Below the pieces are notes generated by a model that saw nothing but the letters and a program-made list of their open reading frames with translations, ran no database searches and was not told the origin of the DNA. Both the position numbers and the translations under genes were made by a program. Shown one piece after another: positions 1 to 7,553 of a stretch of DNA of 64,000 nt (its first letter is position 1; every line of letters begins with the position of its first letter). Source of the DNA: Halomonas fontilapidosi (GTDB lineage Bacteria > Pseudomonadota > Gammaproteobacteria > Pseudomonadales > Halomonadaceae); NCBI RefSeq assembly GCF_014192285.1, contig NZ_JACHXQ010000007.1, forward strand, positions 62,001 through 126,000, in the 5' to 3' direction.

Positions 1-372
1 GACCAGTACGGTCTGACCGCTCAGTACACCGTCGATACCCTGCGCGTGGCACTGAAGCTCGAGCGCTTCGACTCCGAAATCAGTGACGGCGACGACACCA
101 ACTTCTACGGCCTGGGTGCCCGCTACGGCTACGGCATGGGCGATATCTACGCCTCCTATCAGTACGTCGATGTTGGCGCGGGTACTTTCCTGTCCGAGCT
201 GGATGAGACTCTCCAGGACGATCAGGATCGTGACGAGACCTACAATGAGGTCATTCTCGGCGCCAACTACAACATCTCCGATGCCATGTATGTGTGGACC
301 GAGGCCGCCTGGTACGACCGTGAGAACGACGAAGACAACGGCTACGGTGTCGGCGTGACCTACCTGTTCTAA
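1..372 (+). CDS. Outer-membrane porin, C-terminal fragment
   Basis: The reading frame is open from the window edge, so the 5' part of the gene lies outside. The visible 123 residues have alternating short beta-strand patterns with aromatic residues, acidic loops rich in Asp and Glu, and a terminal Tyr-Leu-Phe. A C-terminal Phe is the recognition signal for Bam-dependent insertion of outer-membrane beta-barrels. The pattern fits the last strands of a trimeric general porin (Porin_4 type). The acidic loops suit a halophile. A strong terminator follows 42 bp after the stop, so this is the end of a transcription unit. The exact porin subfamily cannot be fixed from this fragment. Confidence 0.75.
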   Translation, partial: DQYGLTAQYTVDTLRVALKLERFDSEISDGDDTNFYGLGARYGYGMGDIYASYQYVDVGAGTFLSELDETLQDDQDRDETYNEVILGANYNISDAMYVWTEAAWYDRENDEDNGYGVGVTYLF

Positions 373-413
373 ATTCTCTAGCAGGGCATTCCTGCTGGAT
401 AAGTGGAACACCG

Positions 414-441
414 AAAGCCGATCCCCCGGGATCGGCTTTTT
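414..441 (+). terminator. Rho-independent terminator of the porin gene
   Basis: A 12-bp perfect inverted repeat (AAAGCCGATCCC with its complement) has almost no loop and runs into a T-rich stretch (TTTTT). It lies just after the porin stop codon and before the next start codon. Confidence 0.85.
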
Positions 442-461
442 CATTTCCGATGCGAGGTTCC

Positions 462-1526
462 ATGAAACAGTCGATGATTACCGCCAGCCTGCTGGCGCTG
501 GGCCTGTCCCTCGGCAGTGCGGCGGCGCTGGCCAGCGAAATGCACGAACGCTTCCGTGAGGAGGGCAAGGCGCTCGACCTCACCGGGTTTTTGCAGGCCG
601 AGAGCGATGCCCGCAGCCGCAGCTTTCTCTACGGCCGCCCGCATGAACACGATTTCACGGTCAAGGAGACCGGGCAGTACCTGTTTGAGAGCCGGGTGCC
701 GGGCGGCTTCTCCGAGGACTACCGCGTGGCCGCCGTGCTGCTGGACGACCAGGGTCGCGAGATCGCCCGCGGCGAGGCGCTGGGTCAGAACGGTGGGCTG
801 GCCATGCGCCAGCGTCTGCCGCCGGGGGACTACACGCTGCGCGTGGAGGGCCGCAAGTTCGGCACCCGCGGCAGCTCGGGCAATAGTTTCTATATCACCG
901 TCTCGGGCCTGGACGAGCAGGGCCGTCGCCTGGAAGACGGCGTCAGCGACGGCCAGGGGGTTGCCTTCACCGGCAACGGCCGCGAGAGCAGCCGCAGCGT
1001 CTTCGTGCGTGGCCAGGATGAGGTGGCGACCCTTGGCGCCTCGAGCGGGGAAGCGGCGGCGGGTACCGCAGCGGCAGGTGCCGACCGGACGGCGGCCGCG
1101 ACGGCTCCCGCTGAAGGCGGAGCGAGTGACGCCGCCGACTCTGCTACCCAGCCGGCGCCCGTCCCGGCAGAACAGGCCCCTGAGGCGTCACCGCGCAGCT
1201 TCGAGACCATCGTCACCGACGTCAAGATTCGCGCGCGTGGCGAGGTATTGACGTTTGAAATGGCCGAGCGCGGCACCGTGGCCATTACCACTTCGACCTA
1301 TCCCACCGGCTACGAGGATACCTACCGCATCGAACTCGAGGTACTCGACGAGAACGGTCGCGTGGTGGCCGAGGGCGCCGGTGAAGGCTTCGATGGCGAT
1401 GTCGACATGACCACCAAGCTGGCACCCGGTCGCTACCGCATTCGCGTCCAGGGCCAGAAGTTCGGCTCGGCCATGACGGGCGTCAACAACTACGAACTCA
1501 AGGTGCAGCAGCTGGATCGCCGGTAA
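462..1526 (+). CDS. Secreted protein with two duplicated PPC-like beta-sandwich domains
   Basis: The start at 462 is preferred over 450 because GAGG sits 4-5 bp upstream and the product begins with a clean signal peptide (MKQSMITASLL, hydrophobic core, cleavage near ALA-S). The mature protein has two related halves of about 100 residues joined by an Ala/Pro/Glu-rich linker near residues 180-245. Both halves end in the same pattern: acidic segment, DxxGR, then PG-[DR]-Y-x-[IL]-R-V-x-G-x-KFG. This resembles bacterial pre-peptidase C-terminal (PPC) domains, which are beta-sandwiches found on exported proteins. No catalytic domain is present, so a binding or structural periplasmic role is inferred. 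The gene is flanked by terminators on both sides and is probably monocistronic. Confidence 0.7.
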   Translation: MKQSMITASLLALGLSLGSAAALASEMHERFREEGKALDLTGFLQAESDARSRSFLYGRPHEHDFTVKETGQYLFESRVPGGFSEDYRVAAVLLDDQGREIARGEALGQNGGLAMRQRLPPGDYTLRVEGRKFGTRGSSGNSFYITVSGLDEQGRRLEDGVSDGQGVAFTGNGRESSRSVFVRGQDEVATLGASSGEAAAGTAAAGADRTAAATAPAEGGASDAADSATQPAPVPAEQAPEASPRSFETIVTDVKIRARGEVLTFEMAERGTVAITTSTYPTGYEDTYRIELEVLDENGRVVAEGAGEGFDGDVDMTTKLAPGRYRIRVQGQKFGSAMTGVNNYELKVQQLDRR

Positions 1527-1555
1527 GCGTTCCGATGCAGAGTTCCGTTGTGATG

Positions 1556-1595
1556 ACACAAGGCCCCCGGCGCGCTCGCGCCGGGGGCCTTGTGT
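1556..1595. terminator. Bidirectional terminator between convergent genes
   Basis: A 19-bp perfect inverted repeat (ACACAAGGCCCCCGGCGCG and its complement) with a 2-nt centre lies between the converging genes ending at 1526 and 1623. It has no long T run, but such a stable hairpin can serve both strands. Confidence 0.75.
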
Positions 1596-1622
1596 CGTCT
1601 GGACATGCGGGAGGGAGGGTCG

Positions 1623-1841
1623 TTATGCCTCCTGATCCTCGATGATCATCTGGATCATCTCTTCCAGTGCTTCGACCTTTTCCTCGAGTGCCTCGACCTT
1701 GCCTTCCTCCTCGCTGGTCTGGACGTATTGATCGTTGATCTTGTCCATATGTTTTTCGATGGTTTCAGAATCCATGGCCAGGGCGGAGCCTGCCATCATC
1801 AGGCTGGTGAGCAGGCCGGCGGTCAGTAGCTTCATCTTCAT
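1623..1841 (-). CDS. Small exported coiled-coil protein (Lpp-like in layout)
   Basis: The product has 72 residues. The start at 1841 has GAGGTG 6-8 bp upstream. An N-terminal signal peptide (MKMKLLTAGLL ... GSALA) precedes a mature part of about 50 residues rich in Glu, Met and Leu. A heptad-like stretch (EGKVEALEEKVEALEE) predicts a short parallel coiled coil. The layout recalls small periplasmic or lipoprotein-like envelope spacers, but there is no lipobox Cys, so it is probably soluble in the periplasm. It is not a recognised family. It lies downstream of the minus-strand porin but is separated from it by a terminator. Confidence 0.65.
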   Translation of the reverse strand: MKMKLLTAGLLTSLMMAGSALAMDSETIEKHMDKINDQYVQTSEEEGKVEALEEKVEALEEMIQMIIEDQEA

Positions 1842-2033
1842 GGTGACACCTCTTGAGCATTTGATATGGAACAGACCTGGCGTCAGGTCCTGATGCTTGG
1901 TGTCGCGGCGTTGCTCACACTTACACGGCGATGGAAATTCCTTGTGGAGCTGTGACGAGCCGCGGCCAGCTAGATGGCGGCGACAGCCGAGAGCGTTCAC
2001 GCCGGGCAACCTTTCTGCAGGCCAGGCATAACG

Positions 2034-2062
2034 AAAAAACCCCGGCCGAGGAGAGGCCGGGG
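2034..2062 (-). terminator. Rho-independent terminator of the DcaP-like porin gene
   Basis: Read on the minus strand, an 8-bp GC stem (CCCCGGCC/GGCCGGGG) with a 7-nt loop is followed by six T residues. It lies about 80 bp past the porin stop codon. Confidence 0.85.
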
Positions 2063-2143
2063 CGCAAGGATCGAATATACAGTTGCCTTTGCTGTCGGGT
2101 GCTATCGCCATGAAGGCGGGCCAGGGCCCGCCAACGGGTCAGC

Positions 2144-3271
2144 TTAGAAGCTGTACATCACCATGCCCTGGACGCGGACGGCGTCGCCATCGCGGCCATC
2201 CGCGACTTCACGGCTGTGCCAACTGGTTTCGATGCCGTAGCTGATGCGCTGGGCCGGCGACCAGATATAGTTCAGGTGCACGCTCTCGAAAGTCTCGTTG
2301 GTGTCATCGTCGCCGTAGGTTTCATCATCCAGATCGACGGTAGCGATGCTGTAGGCGGCGTTGATGGCCCCTGGGCCGGCCTTTAGGCTGGCGCCCACAG
2401 TGCCGCCAGTGCCTTCGAGTGTGTCAATATCGCCGTCACCATCAATGTAAGCCGGTGGCTGGATGGGGCTGACATTCAGATAACCGCCGATCCCATCACC
2501 ATGCGTGACGCCTGCGCGCAGGGTCAGGGCCTCGCTGAGGTCCATGGCGCCTTCCAGGGCAATGCCCCAGCCCAAGGTGGAGTCATCAAAGGTATCTGTC
2601 TCGACTTCGAGCTGTCGTCCCATTGCGGAGGCGGAGTACTTGAAGGGGCCGGAGGTGTCAGTATAGCGGGCGATCAAATCGGGCAGCGCACTCTTTGATA
2701 CTGCATCACCGTCGAAAGTTACTCTTTTGCCGAGTGCCTCGGGCTCCTCCAGCGAAATCGAGAAATTGTTTACCGTATAGCGCAGCTGCGCCTGGCGGGA
2801 CTGGTTGCCGGTACCGAAGGTGCTGTTGAAGTCGATGACCGGGGTGCCAGCGACAAAGCCGTAGAAGTTGGTCCAGGTCTGGCCGGCCAGGATGCCGTTC
2901 CAGCTGCCGTAGGCATGACGCAGGCGGAAAGTCTTGTTGCCGCTACCATAGAAATCGCCTTCGATCTTGGTAGTCAGGGTGCTGCCTTCCAGCGGCGTGG
3001 CGGTGCTGAAGCCAATGCGGCTCTGTCGTGCATTCATGGTCGTATGACCATCAGAACCGTCATCACCGTCGAGCCGGATATTGCCGTGAGATACAAACTC
3101 TCCGAGATCTGCATCCACGTCGTAGATAAAATCTAGCTTGGCATAGCCGTAGACGCTGGCCGTGGTGTCACCCACTTCGAAATCAACGGCATGGGAAGCG
3201 CTGGCCACGGCGAGGGCCAGGGCGCTGGCAGTGAAGATGGTGGTCCGCTTGAGGTTTTGTTGAAGGGTCAC
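2144..3271 (-). CDS. DcaP-like outer-membrane porin
   Basis: A GTG start at 3271 is chosen because AAGGAAC lies 8 bp upstream and the product then begins with a good signal peptide (LKRTTIF...ASASHA). The 375-residue protein has the hallmarks of the DcaP family of trimeric outer-membrane channels: an early GYAKLDFIYD strand, MNARQSRIGF, and RLRHAYGSWNGILAGQTWTNF, ending in a C-terminal Phe (MVMYSF). DcaP proteins take up dicarboxylic and other negatively charged solutes across the outer membrane. The substrate here is unknown. The upstream region carries two palindromic sites that could bind a MerR-type repressor, which would link expression to a catabolic signal. Family assignment is firm; substrate is not. 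Confidence 0.8.
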   Translation of the reverse strand: MTLQQNLKRTTIFTASALALAVASASHAVDFEVGDTTASVYGYAKLDFIYDVDADLGEFVSHGNIRLDGDDGSDGHTTMNARQSRIGFSTATPLEGSTLTTKIEGDFYGSGNKTFRLRHAYGSWNGILAGQTWTNFYGFVAGTPVIDFNSTFGTGNQSRQAQLRYTVNNFSISLEEPEALGKRVTFDGDAVSKSALPDLIARYTDTSGPFKYSASAMGRQLEVETDTFDDSTLGWGIALEGAMDLSEALTLRAGVTHGDGIGGYLNVSPIQPPAYIDGDGDIDTLEGTGGTVGASLKAGPGAINAAYSIATVDLDDETYGDDDTNETFESVHLNYIWSPAQRISYGIETSWHSREVADGRDGDAVRVQGMVMYSF

Positions 3272-3331
3272 TGGCTGTTCCTTTCGATGCGTGACTGCTC
3301 CTGCAGGAGTCAGATCGTTTATTGTATTGAC

Positions 3332-3381
3332 TTTGACGTAAGCGTAAGTCATGACGAGCAACGTTTACGTTAACGTCAAAG
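3332..3381. promoter_or_regulatory. Two palindromic operator candidates upstream of the DcaP-like porin
   Basis: TTTACGTTAACGTCAA at 3364-3379 has a perfect 10-bp palindromic core (ACGTTAACGT). A related site, TTGACGTAAGCGTAAG at 3333-3348, matches the reverse complement of the first at 13 of 16 positions. The centres are 31 bp apart, about three helical turns. This type of ACGT-half-site palindrome is bound by MerR-family regulators such as LiuR. The link to a particular regulator is inferred. Confidence 0.5.
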
Positions 3382-3575
3382 CTCAACATAACGATCCCCT
3401 GATTAGCTGACAATCGGACATGACGTTTTTACGACAAAAGGATGAGGAACCTTCTCTGCCATCTTGCTGTTACATGCCGCTGCGCGGCGATCGGGCGTTG
3501 CCGCACGGGAGACTGAGACCCATGAAAGGCAAGGAGGACGGCCGCCTTTTTGTCACGCCGCTTCCTCAACTACGC

Positions 3576-3589
3576 TTGATCAGTGTCAA
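3576..3589. promoter_or_regulatory. FNR/Anr box upstream of the fnr-like gene
   Basis: TTGATCAGTGTCAA matches the FNR consensus TTGAT-N4-ATCAA at 9 of 10 defined positions. It lies 70 bp before the start of the FNR-type regulator, which suggests autoregulation as in E. coli fnr. Confidence 0.65.
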
Positions 3590-3658
3590 GGAGAATTCGG
3601 CGCCGAGGCGTCGGGCCGATCCACGAGCGATCCGCACGTCCGGAACAGGGAGTTCATC

Positions 3659-4405
3659 ATGACCGATCATTCCGCCCATCAGGCGTCGCCGCCGACAGGC
3701 CAACTGCAGTGTCAAGGTTGTAGCCTCTGCACGCACTGCCTGCCCCTGGGGCTTGGCCCGGAAGAACTGAAACGCTTCGCTGCCATCATTGACCGCCCTC
3801 GGCCGCTCAAGCGTGGTGAGCTCCTGGTGCGACAGGGAACGCCCTTCACCAGCCTCTATGTGGTGCGCTCGGGCAGCTTCAAGCAGGTGGTAGTGGATAG
3901 TGGCTATCGCGAGCATGTGACGCATTTCCTGCTGCCCAGCGAGGTGGCAGGGCTGGATGCGGTGGGCGAGGCGATCCATGCGACCAGTGTGGTGGCGCTG
4001 GAGAGCAGCTTCGTCTGCGAGCTGCCGTTCACTTCGCTGGAGGCGCTGAGCGACCGCCTGCCGGCTCTGCGCGGCGCGCTCTATCGCTGCATGAGCCAGG
4101 AGCTTCATCGCGATCAGCGCCTGCATTGCCTGCTCTCCTTCGCGACCGCGGAGCGGCGTATGGCCAGTTTCCTGCTCGACATGTCCGCCCGCCATGCCGA
4201 GCGTGGCTATTCCCCCTTCGGCTTCCAGCTGGCCATGTCGCGGGCCGACATCGGCAGCTTTCTGGGATTGGCGCTGGAAACCGTCAGCCGCCTGATGAGT
4301 CGCTTTCAGCGGCGTCGTCTGATTGCGATCGAGGGACGTGAGGTGAGCCTGCTGGACCTGCCCGCCCTGGAAGCCCTGGCCGAGCAGGGCGATACCCGCC
4401 GCTGA
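3659..4405 (+). CDS. fnr: FNR/Anr-type oxygen-sensing transcription regulator
   Basis: The 248-residue protein matches E. coli FNR in layout. Cysteines C18, C21 and C27 (CQGCSLCTHC) and C120 (SSFVCELPF) line up with the four ligands of the oxygen-labile 4Fe-4S cluster; an extra C24 is present. A cyclic-nucleotide-binding-like beta-roll covers about 40-130. The C-terminal helix-turn-helix ends in ETVSR, the FNR DNA-recognition motif. The start at 3659 has GGGAG about 7 bp upstream. It should switch on genes for microaerobic and anaerobic respiration (nitrate and nitrous oxide reduction). It lies just upstream of a copper receptor related to NosA, which fits an anaerobic-respiration neighbourhood. 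In Pseudomonas-type bacteria it would be called anr. Confidence 0.92.
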   Translation: MTDHSAHQASPPTGQLQCQGCSLCTHCLPLGLGPEELKRFAAIIDRPRPLKRGELLVRQGTPFTSLYVVRSGSFKQVVVDSGYREHVTHFLLPSEVAGLDAVGEAIHATSVVALESSFVCELPFTSLEALSDRLPALRGALYRCMSQELHRDQRLHCLLSFATAERRMASFLLDMSARHAERGYSPFGFQLAMSRADIGSFLGLALETVSRLMSRFQRRRLIAIEGREVSLLDLPALEALAEQGDTRR

Positions 4406-4504
4406 GCGAGAAGGATTTGTCTCTGCGGGTGCCTGCCAACCCTGTTTCCTGAAGCGCACCCCGCAGGGGCGCTTGCCTGTCGGCGTGATGCCCATGCGGC
4501 ATCC

Positions 4505-4521
4505 TGACCCATTCCGGGTCA
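4505..4521. promoter_or_regulatory. Inverted repeat upstream of the copper receptor
   Basis: TGACCC-N5-GGGTCA is a perfect 6-bp inverted repeat 60 bp before the receptor start. It could be an operator or part of a weak terminator for the preceding gene. A possible -10 element (TATAAC, 4551-4556) lies downstream. No binding protein can be named. Confidence 0.3.
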
Positions 4522-4579
4522 TTTCATCTCGATTTAATATTCCCGTGCCTTATAACCTGATGCGAAAGAGTACGGGACC

Positions 4580-6604
4580 ATGACTACGTCAATCCTTCGT
4601 CGCCTGCCAGTGGTGGCCTGCATTGCCGCCGCCTGGGGCGGTGCTGCGCAGGCCGAGACCGAGACCCTCGCCACCATGGTCGTCGAGGGGAGTGCCGGCG
4701 TGCCCGGTGAGCTCTCGCTCAGCCCGCGCCAGTCACCCGCGCCGGCGGCCGACGCCGGCGAATGGCTGCGCCGGATCAACGGCATCGAGGCGGTGCGCAT
4801 GGGCGGGCACGGCCTCGATCCGGTGATCCGCGGCCAGCAGGGCAACGCGCTGAATATCCTGGTGGATGGCGGGTACGTGTTCGGCGCCTGCCCCAATCGC
4901 ATGGACCCGCCCACTGCCTATGCGCCGCTGCACAGCTTCGACCGTGTGACGGTGAGCAAGGGTGTGACCACCGTGCAGCACGGTGCCGGCGGCAGCGGTG
5001 GCACCGTGCGCTTCGAGCGCCTAGCGCCGGCCTTCGTGGGTGGCGATGTGCAGCGGCAAGGCAGTTTGGGTGCAAGCTATGACGACAATGGCGAACGGGC
5101 TGGCCTCTACGCCAACCTGGTGGCCGGCAACCAGAACGGCTACTGGCGGCTGTTCGGCGAGGGCCAGCAGGCCAACGATTACGAGGATGGCGATGGCCGG
5201 CGCATTCACAGCGGCTTCGAGACCACTAGCGGCGGCCTGACCCTGGGCGTCGCGCCCACGGCCGACACCGAGCTGGCATTCGGCTACGAGGGCGTGCGCG
5301 AACGTGATGTCACGTTCGCCGGCGCCGGCATGGACTCCCCGAAAAGCGACAACGACACCCTGCGGGTCCGGCTCGATCACGGCTTTTCTGACACCCTGCG
5401 GGTGGAGAATCGCCTGCAGTTCACCACCATCGACCATGTGATGGATAATTATTCGCTGCGCGAGCCGCCCGTGAAAATGGGAATGGCCATGAAGATGCGC
5501 TCGCCCACCGAGTCAGACACCCTCACCTGGAAGAGCATGGTCGTTACGCAATTGGCCGACAGCGACCTGCGGTTCGGGCTCAACGTGCTGCAGAACGGGC
5601 GCGACGCGCAGATCATCAACGATACCGCCGAGAAGGTGGCTTTTCTTTCCTGGCCCGACGTGACCACACGCCAGTCCGGGGTGTTCGCCGAACTGGACCA
5701 CTTCCTGGGCGAGCGCACCATCCTTAGCGGTGGCCTGCGACTGGACTACTCCGAGGCCAGCGCCGATGCCGCCGACCAGGCCAGCGACACCGGCGTGGTG
5801 GCGGCTGATCTCTACCGGCGCGAGTATGGCGTGGCGGGCGACCTGGCCCATGAGACCTGGCTGGTGGGGGGCTTTGTGCGTGGCGAGCAGCGCCTCAACG
5901 ACACCGACACCCTCTACGCCAGCCTGAGCCGTGCCGAGCGCGACGCCGATGCCACCGAGCGCTACTTTGCCAAGGGCGACTGGGTAGGCAATCCCGGCCT
6001 CGACCCCGAGGTTCACCATCAGCTGGATCTGGGGCTGGAGCGGCGACTGGCCAGTGGTAGCGTCGAAGTGGCGGCCTTCGCCGACCGCGTCGATGACTAT
6101 ATCTTCCGCGACACCGTGGAGGGCGTCAGCGTCTATCGCAATATCGACGCCACCCTCTACGGCGTGGAGCTTTCCGGCGACCTGCGCTGGGCCCACCATT
6201 GGGAGACCCGCGGCCAGCTGAGCTGGGTGCGCGGTGACAACCTCGATGACGGGGGTGCCCTGGCGGATATCGCCCCGTTGCGTGGCCAGCTATCGCAGTT
6301 TCATGTGCGTGAGGCCTGGGAAGCCGGCATCACGGCTCGCTTCTCCGATGCCCAGGACCGTCTGGGACCGGGCGAGGTCGCCACGGCGGGGTATGTGGTG
6401 CTGGATGCCGAGGCGGCCTGGCGCTGGCAGGCCATGACCCTGCGCGCCGGCGTCAGCAACCTGCTTGACAAGACCTACAGCGACTTCCTCAATCGCAACC
6501 GCAGCGCCAGCGACCCCTTCCTCGCCGAGGATCCGGAGAGCCTGGATCTGCCCCTGAACGAGCCGGGCCGCAGCCTCTGGGTGGGCGTCGACTATGTCTT
6601 CTAG
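4580..6604 (+). CDS. nosA: TonB-dependent copper receptor (NosA/OprC family)
   Basis: The 674-residue protein starts with a signal peptide (to about residue 25), then a plug domain with the block NGIEAVRMGGHGLDPVIRG and GACPNRMDPP, which is diagnostic for TonB-dependent copper receptors. C104 and M108 reproduce the CxxxM copper-binding element of OprC. A Met-rich loop (KMGMAMKM) near residue 300 may add ligands. A beta-barrel follows, ending in Val-Phe. It imports copper across the outer membrane with TonB energy. In denitrifiers NosA supplies copper for nitrous oxide reductase. The adjacent FNR-type gene supports that role. Function is by family; the denitrification link is inferred because no nos genes are in view. 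Confidence 0.85.
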   Translation: MTTSILRRLPVVACIAAAWGGAAQAETETLATMVVEGSAGVPGELSLSPRQSPAPAADAGEWLRRINGIEAVRMGGHGLDPVIRGQQGNALNILVDGGYVFGACPNRMDPPTAYAPLHSFDRVTVSKGVTTVQHGAGGSGGTVRFERLAPAFVGGDVQRQGSLGASYDDNGERAGLYANLVAGNQNGYWRLFGEGQQANDYEDGDGRRIHSGFETTSGGLTLGVAPTADTELAFGYEGVRERDVTFAGAGMDSPKSDNDTLRVRLDHGFSDTLRVENRLQFTTIDHVMDNYSLREPPVKMGMAMKMRSPTESDTLTWKSMVVTQLADSDLRFGLNVLQNGRDAQIINDTAEKVAFLSWPDVTTRQSGVFAELDHFLGERTILSGGLRLDYSEASADAADQASDTGVVAADLYRREYGVAGDLAHETWLVGGFVRGEQRLNDTDTLYASLSRAERDADATERYFAKGDWVGNPGLDPEVHHQLDLGLERRLASGSVEVAAFADRVDDYIFRDTVEGVSVYRNIDATLYGVELSGDLRWAHHWETRGQLSWVRGDNLDDGGALADIAPLRGQLSQFHVREAWEAGITARFSDAQDRLGPGEVATAGYVVLDAEAAWRWQAMTLRAGVSNLLDKTYSDFLNRNRSASDPFLAEDPESLDLPLNEPGRSLWVGVDYVF

Positions 6605-6665
6605 GCGCTTGACGGGGTGACATGGCGGGTGGGCATGCCTGGGCAGCAAGGAAGTGCGATGCTCC

Positions 6666-7553
6666 TCAGCTGACAGCCTCCGCCAGCCGCTGCGCCGCGA
6701 TGCGATGGCGCGTGAAGTTCCTCCAGGGATCCTCGATCTGGCCAAGTCGCTGAAAGATGTTCTTCAGGGTATAGCGGTCCGGGAGGAGGTCGTCGCCTTC
6801 CAGCTCGTCCGCCCGGATCGGTGTTGCGACTGGGGCGCCTTTCCTGGCGCGCACCGAATAGGGCAGGACTGCCGTCTGTCCGTACTCGTTGCGCAGCACG
6901 TCGATGAAGACCTTGTTTCCCCGCTTGTCCTTGCGCAGTTCCAGCGTGGTTTCCTGGGGCATCTTGTCGTGCAGCATTCGGGCAAGCGCCTTCGCCCACT
7001 CCTTGACCGTGGCGAAGTCCCGCTCGGGGCGAATCGGCAGGTGGGCGTGCAGCCCCTGCGAGCCCGTCGTCTTCCAGAAGGCGTTGAGTCCCAGCGAATC
7101 CAGCAACTCGCTAAAACCCAGCGCGACCTTGCGCACTTTCTCGAAATCGTCATCGGAAGGATCGAAGTCGACAATGAGCTGGTCCGGCTTCTCGAGATCC
7201 GTCTTCGTCGACAGCGCCGCGTGCATCTCGATCACGTTTTGCCCGGCGAAGTACACCAGGTCGGCCGCTTTATCGGCGCTGGACATGAGCACGGCCTTGC
7301 TGCCGGATTCGCGAGTGGGCACCTCGATACGTGTGATGAAGCCGGGAAAATGCTCGGGCGCATGCTTGTTGAAAAACCCTTCCTCGTTGATGCCTTCCGG
7401 GAAGGCGCGCAGCGTCAGCGGGCGCCCCTCCGCAAACGGCAGCAACCGCTTGGCGATTCGCTGGTAGTAATCGGCCAGGTCGCTCTTGGTGATGCCCGCC
7501 GCGGGGAATAGCACCTTGTCGGGGTGGGATATCTCGATCTCGTTGGCTTTCAT
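6666..7553 (-). CDS. ligD: LigD-type DNA polymerase/primase domain protein
   Basis: The 295-residue product is the archaeo-eukaryotic-primase polymerase domain of LigD as a stand-alone protein. Motifs visible: the metal-binding acids in LIVDFDPSDDDF, the nucleotide-binding TTGSQGLHAHLPI, and GQTAVLPYSVRARKGAPVATP near the C-terminus. In non-homologous end joining this domain fills gaps and adds nucleotides or ribonucleotides before ligation. Its ATG overlaps the TGA of the upstream ligase gene (ATGA, 7550-7553), so translation is coupled and the two proteins are probably made in equal amounts. Most LigD proteins carry both domains, often with a phosphoesterase domain; here the domains are split and the phosphoesterase is missing. 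No ku gene is in the window. Confidence 0.88.
   Translation of the reverse strand: MKANEIEISHPDKVLFPAAGITKSDLADYYQRIAKRLLPFAEGRPLTLRAFPEGINEEGFFNKHAPEHFPGFITRIEVPTRESGSKAVLMSSADKAADLVYFAGQNVIEMHAALSTKTDLEKPDQLIVDFDPSDDDFEKVRKVALGFSELLDSLGLNAFWKTTGSQGLHAHLPIRPERDFATVKEWAKALARMLHDKMPQETTLELRKDKRGNKVFIDVLRNEYGQTAVLPYSVRARKGAPVATPIRADELEGDDLLPDRYTLKNIFQRLGQIEDPWRNFTRHRIAAQRLAEAVS

Noticed and set aside
1931-2113. 60-codon plus frame between the small exported protein and the porin
   Set aside because: It crosses a minus-strand terminator, has Arg-rich non-conserved sequence and no ribosome site.
3464-3658. N-terminal extension of the FNR-type regulator
   Set aside because: The extension crosses the FNR box and has no family similarity; ATG 3659 has a good ribosome site and correct Cys spacing.
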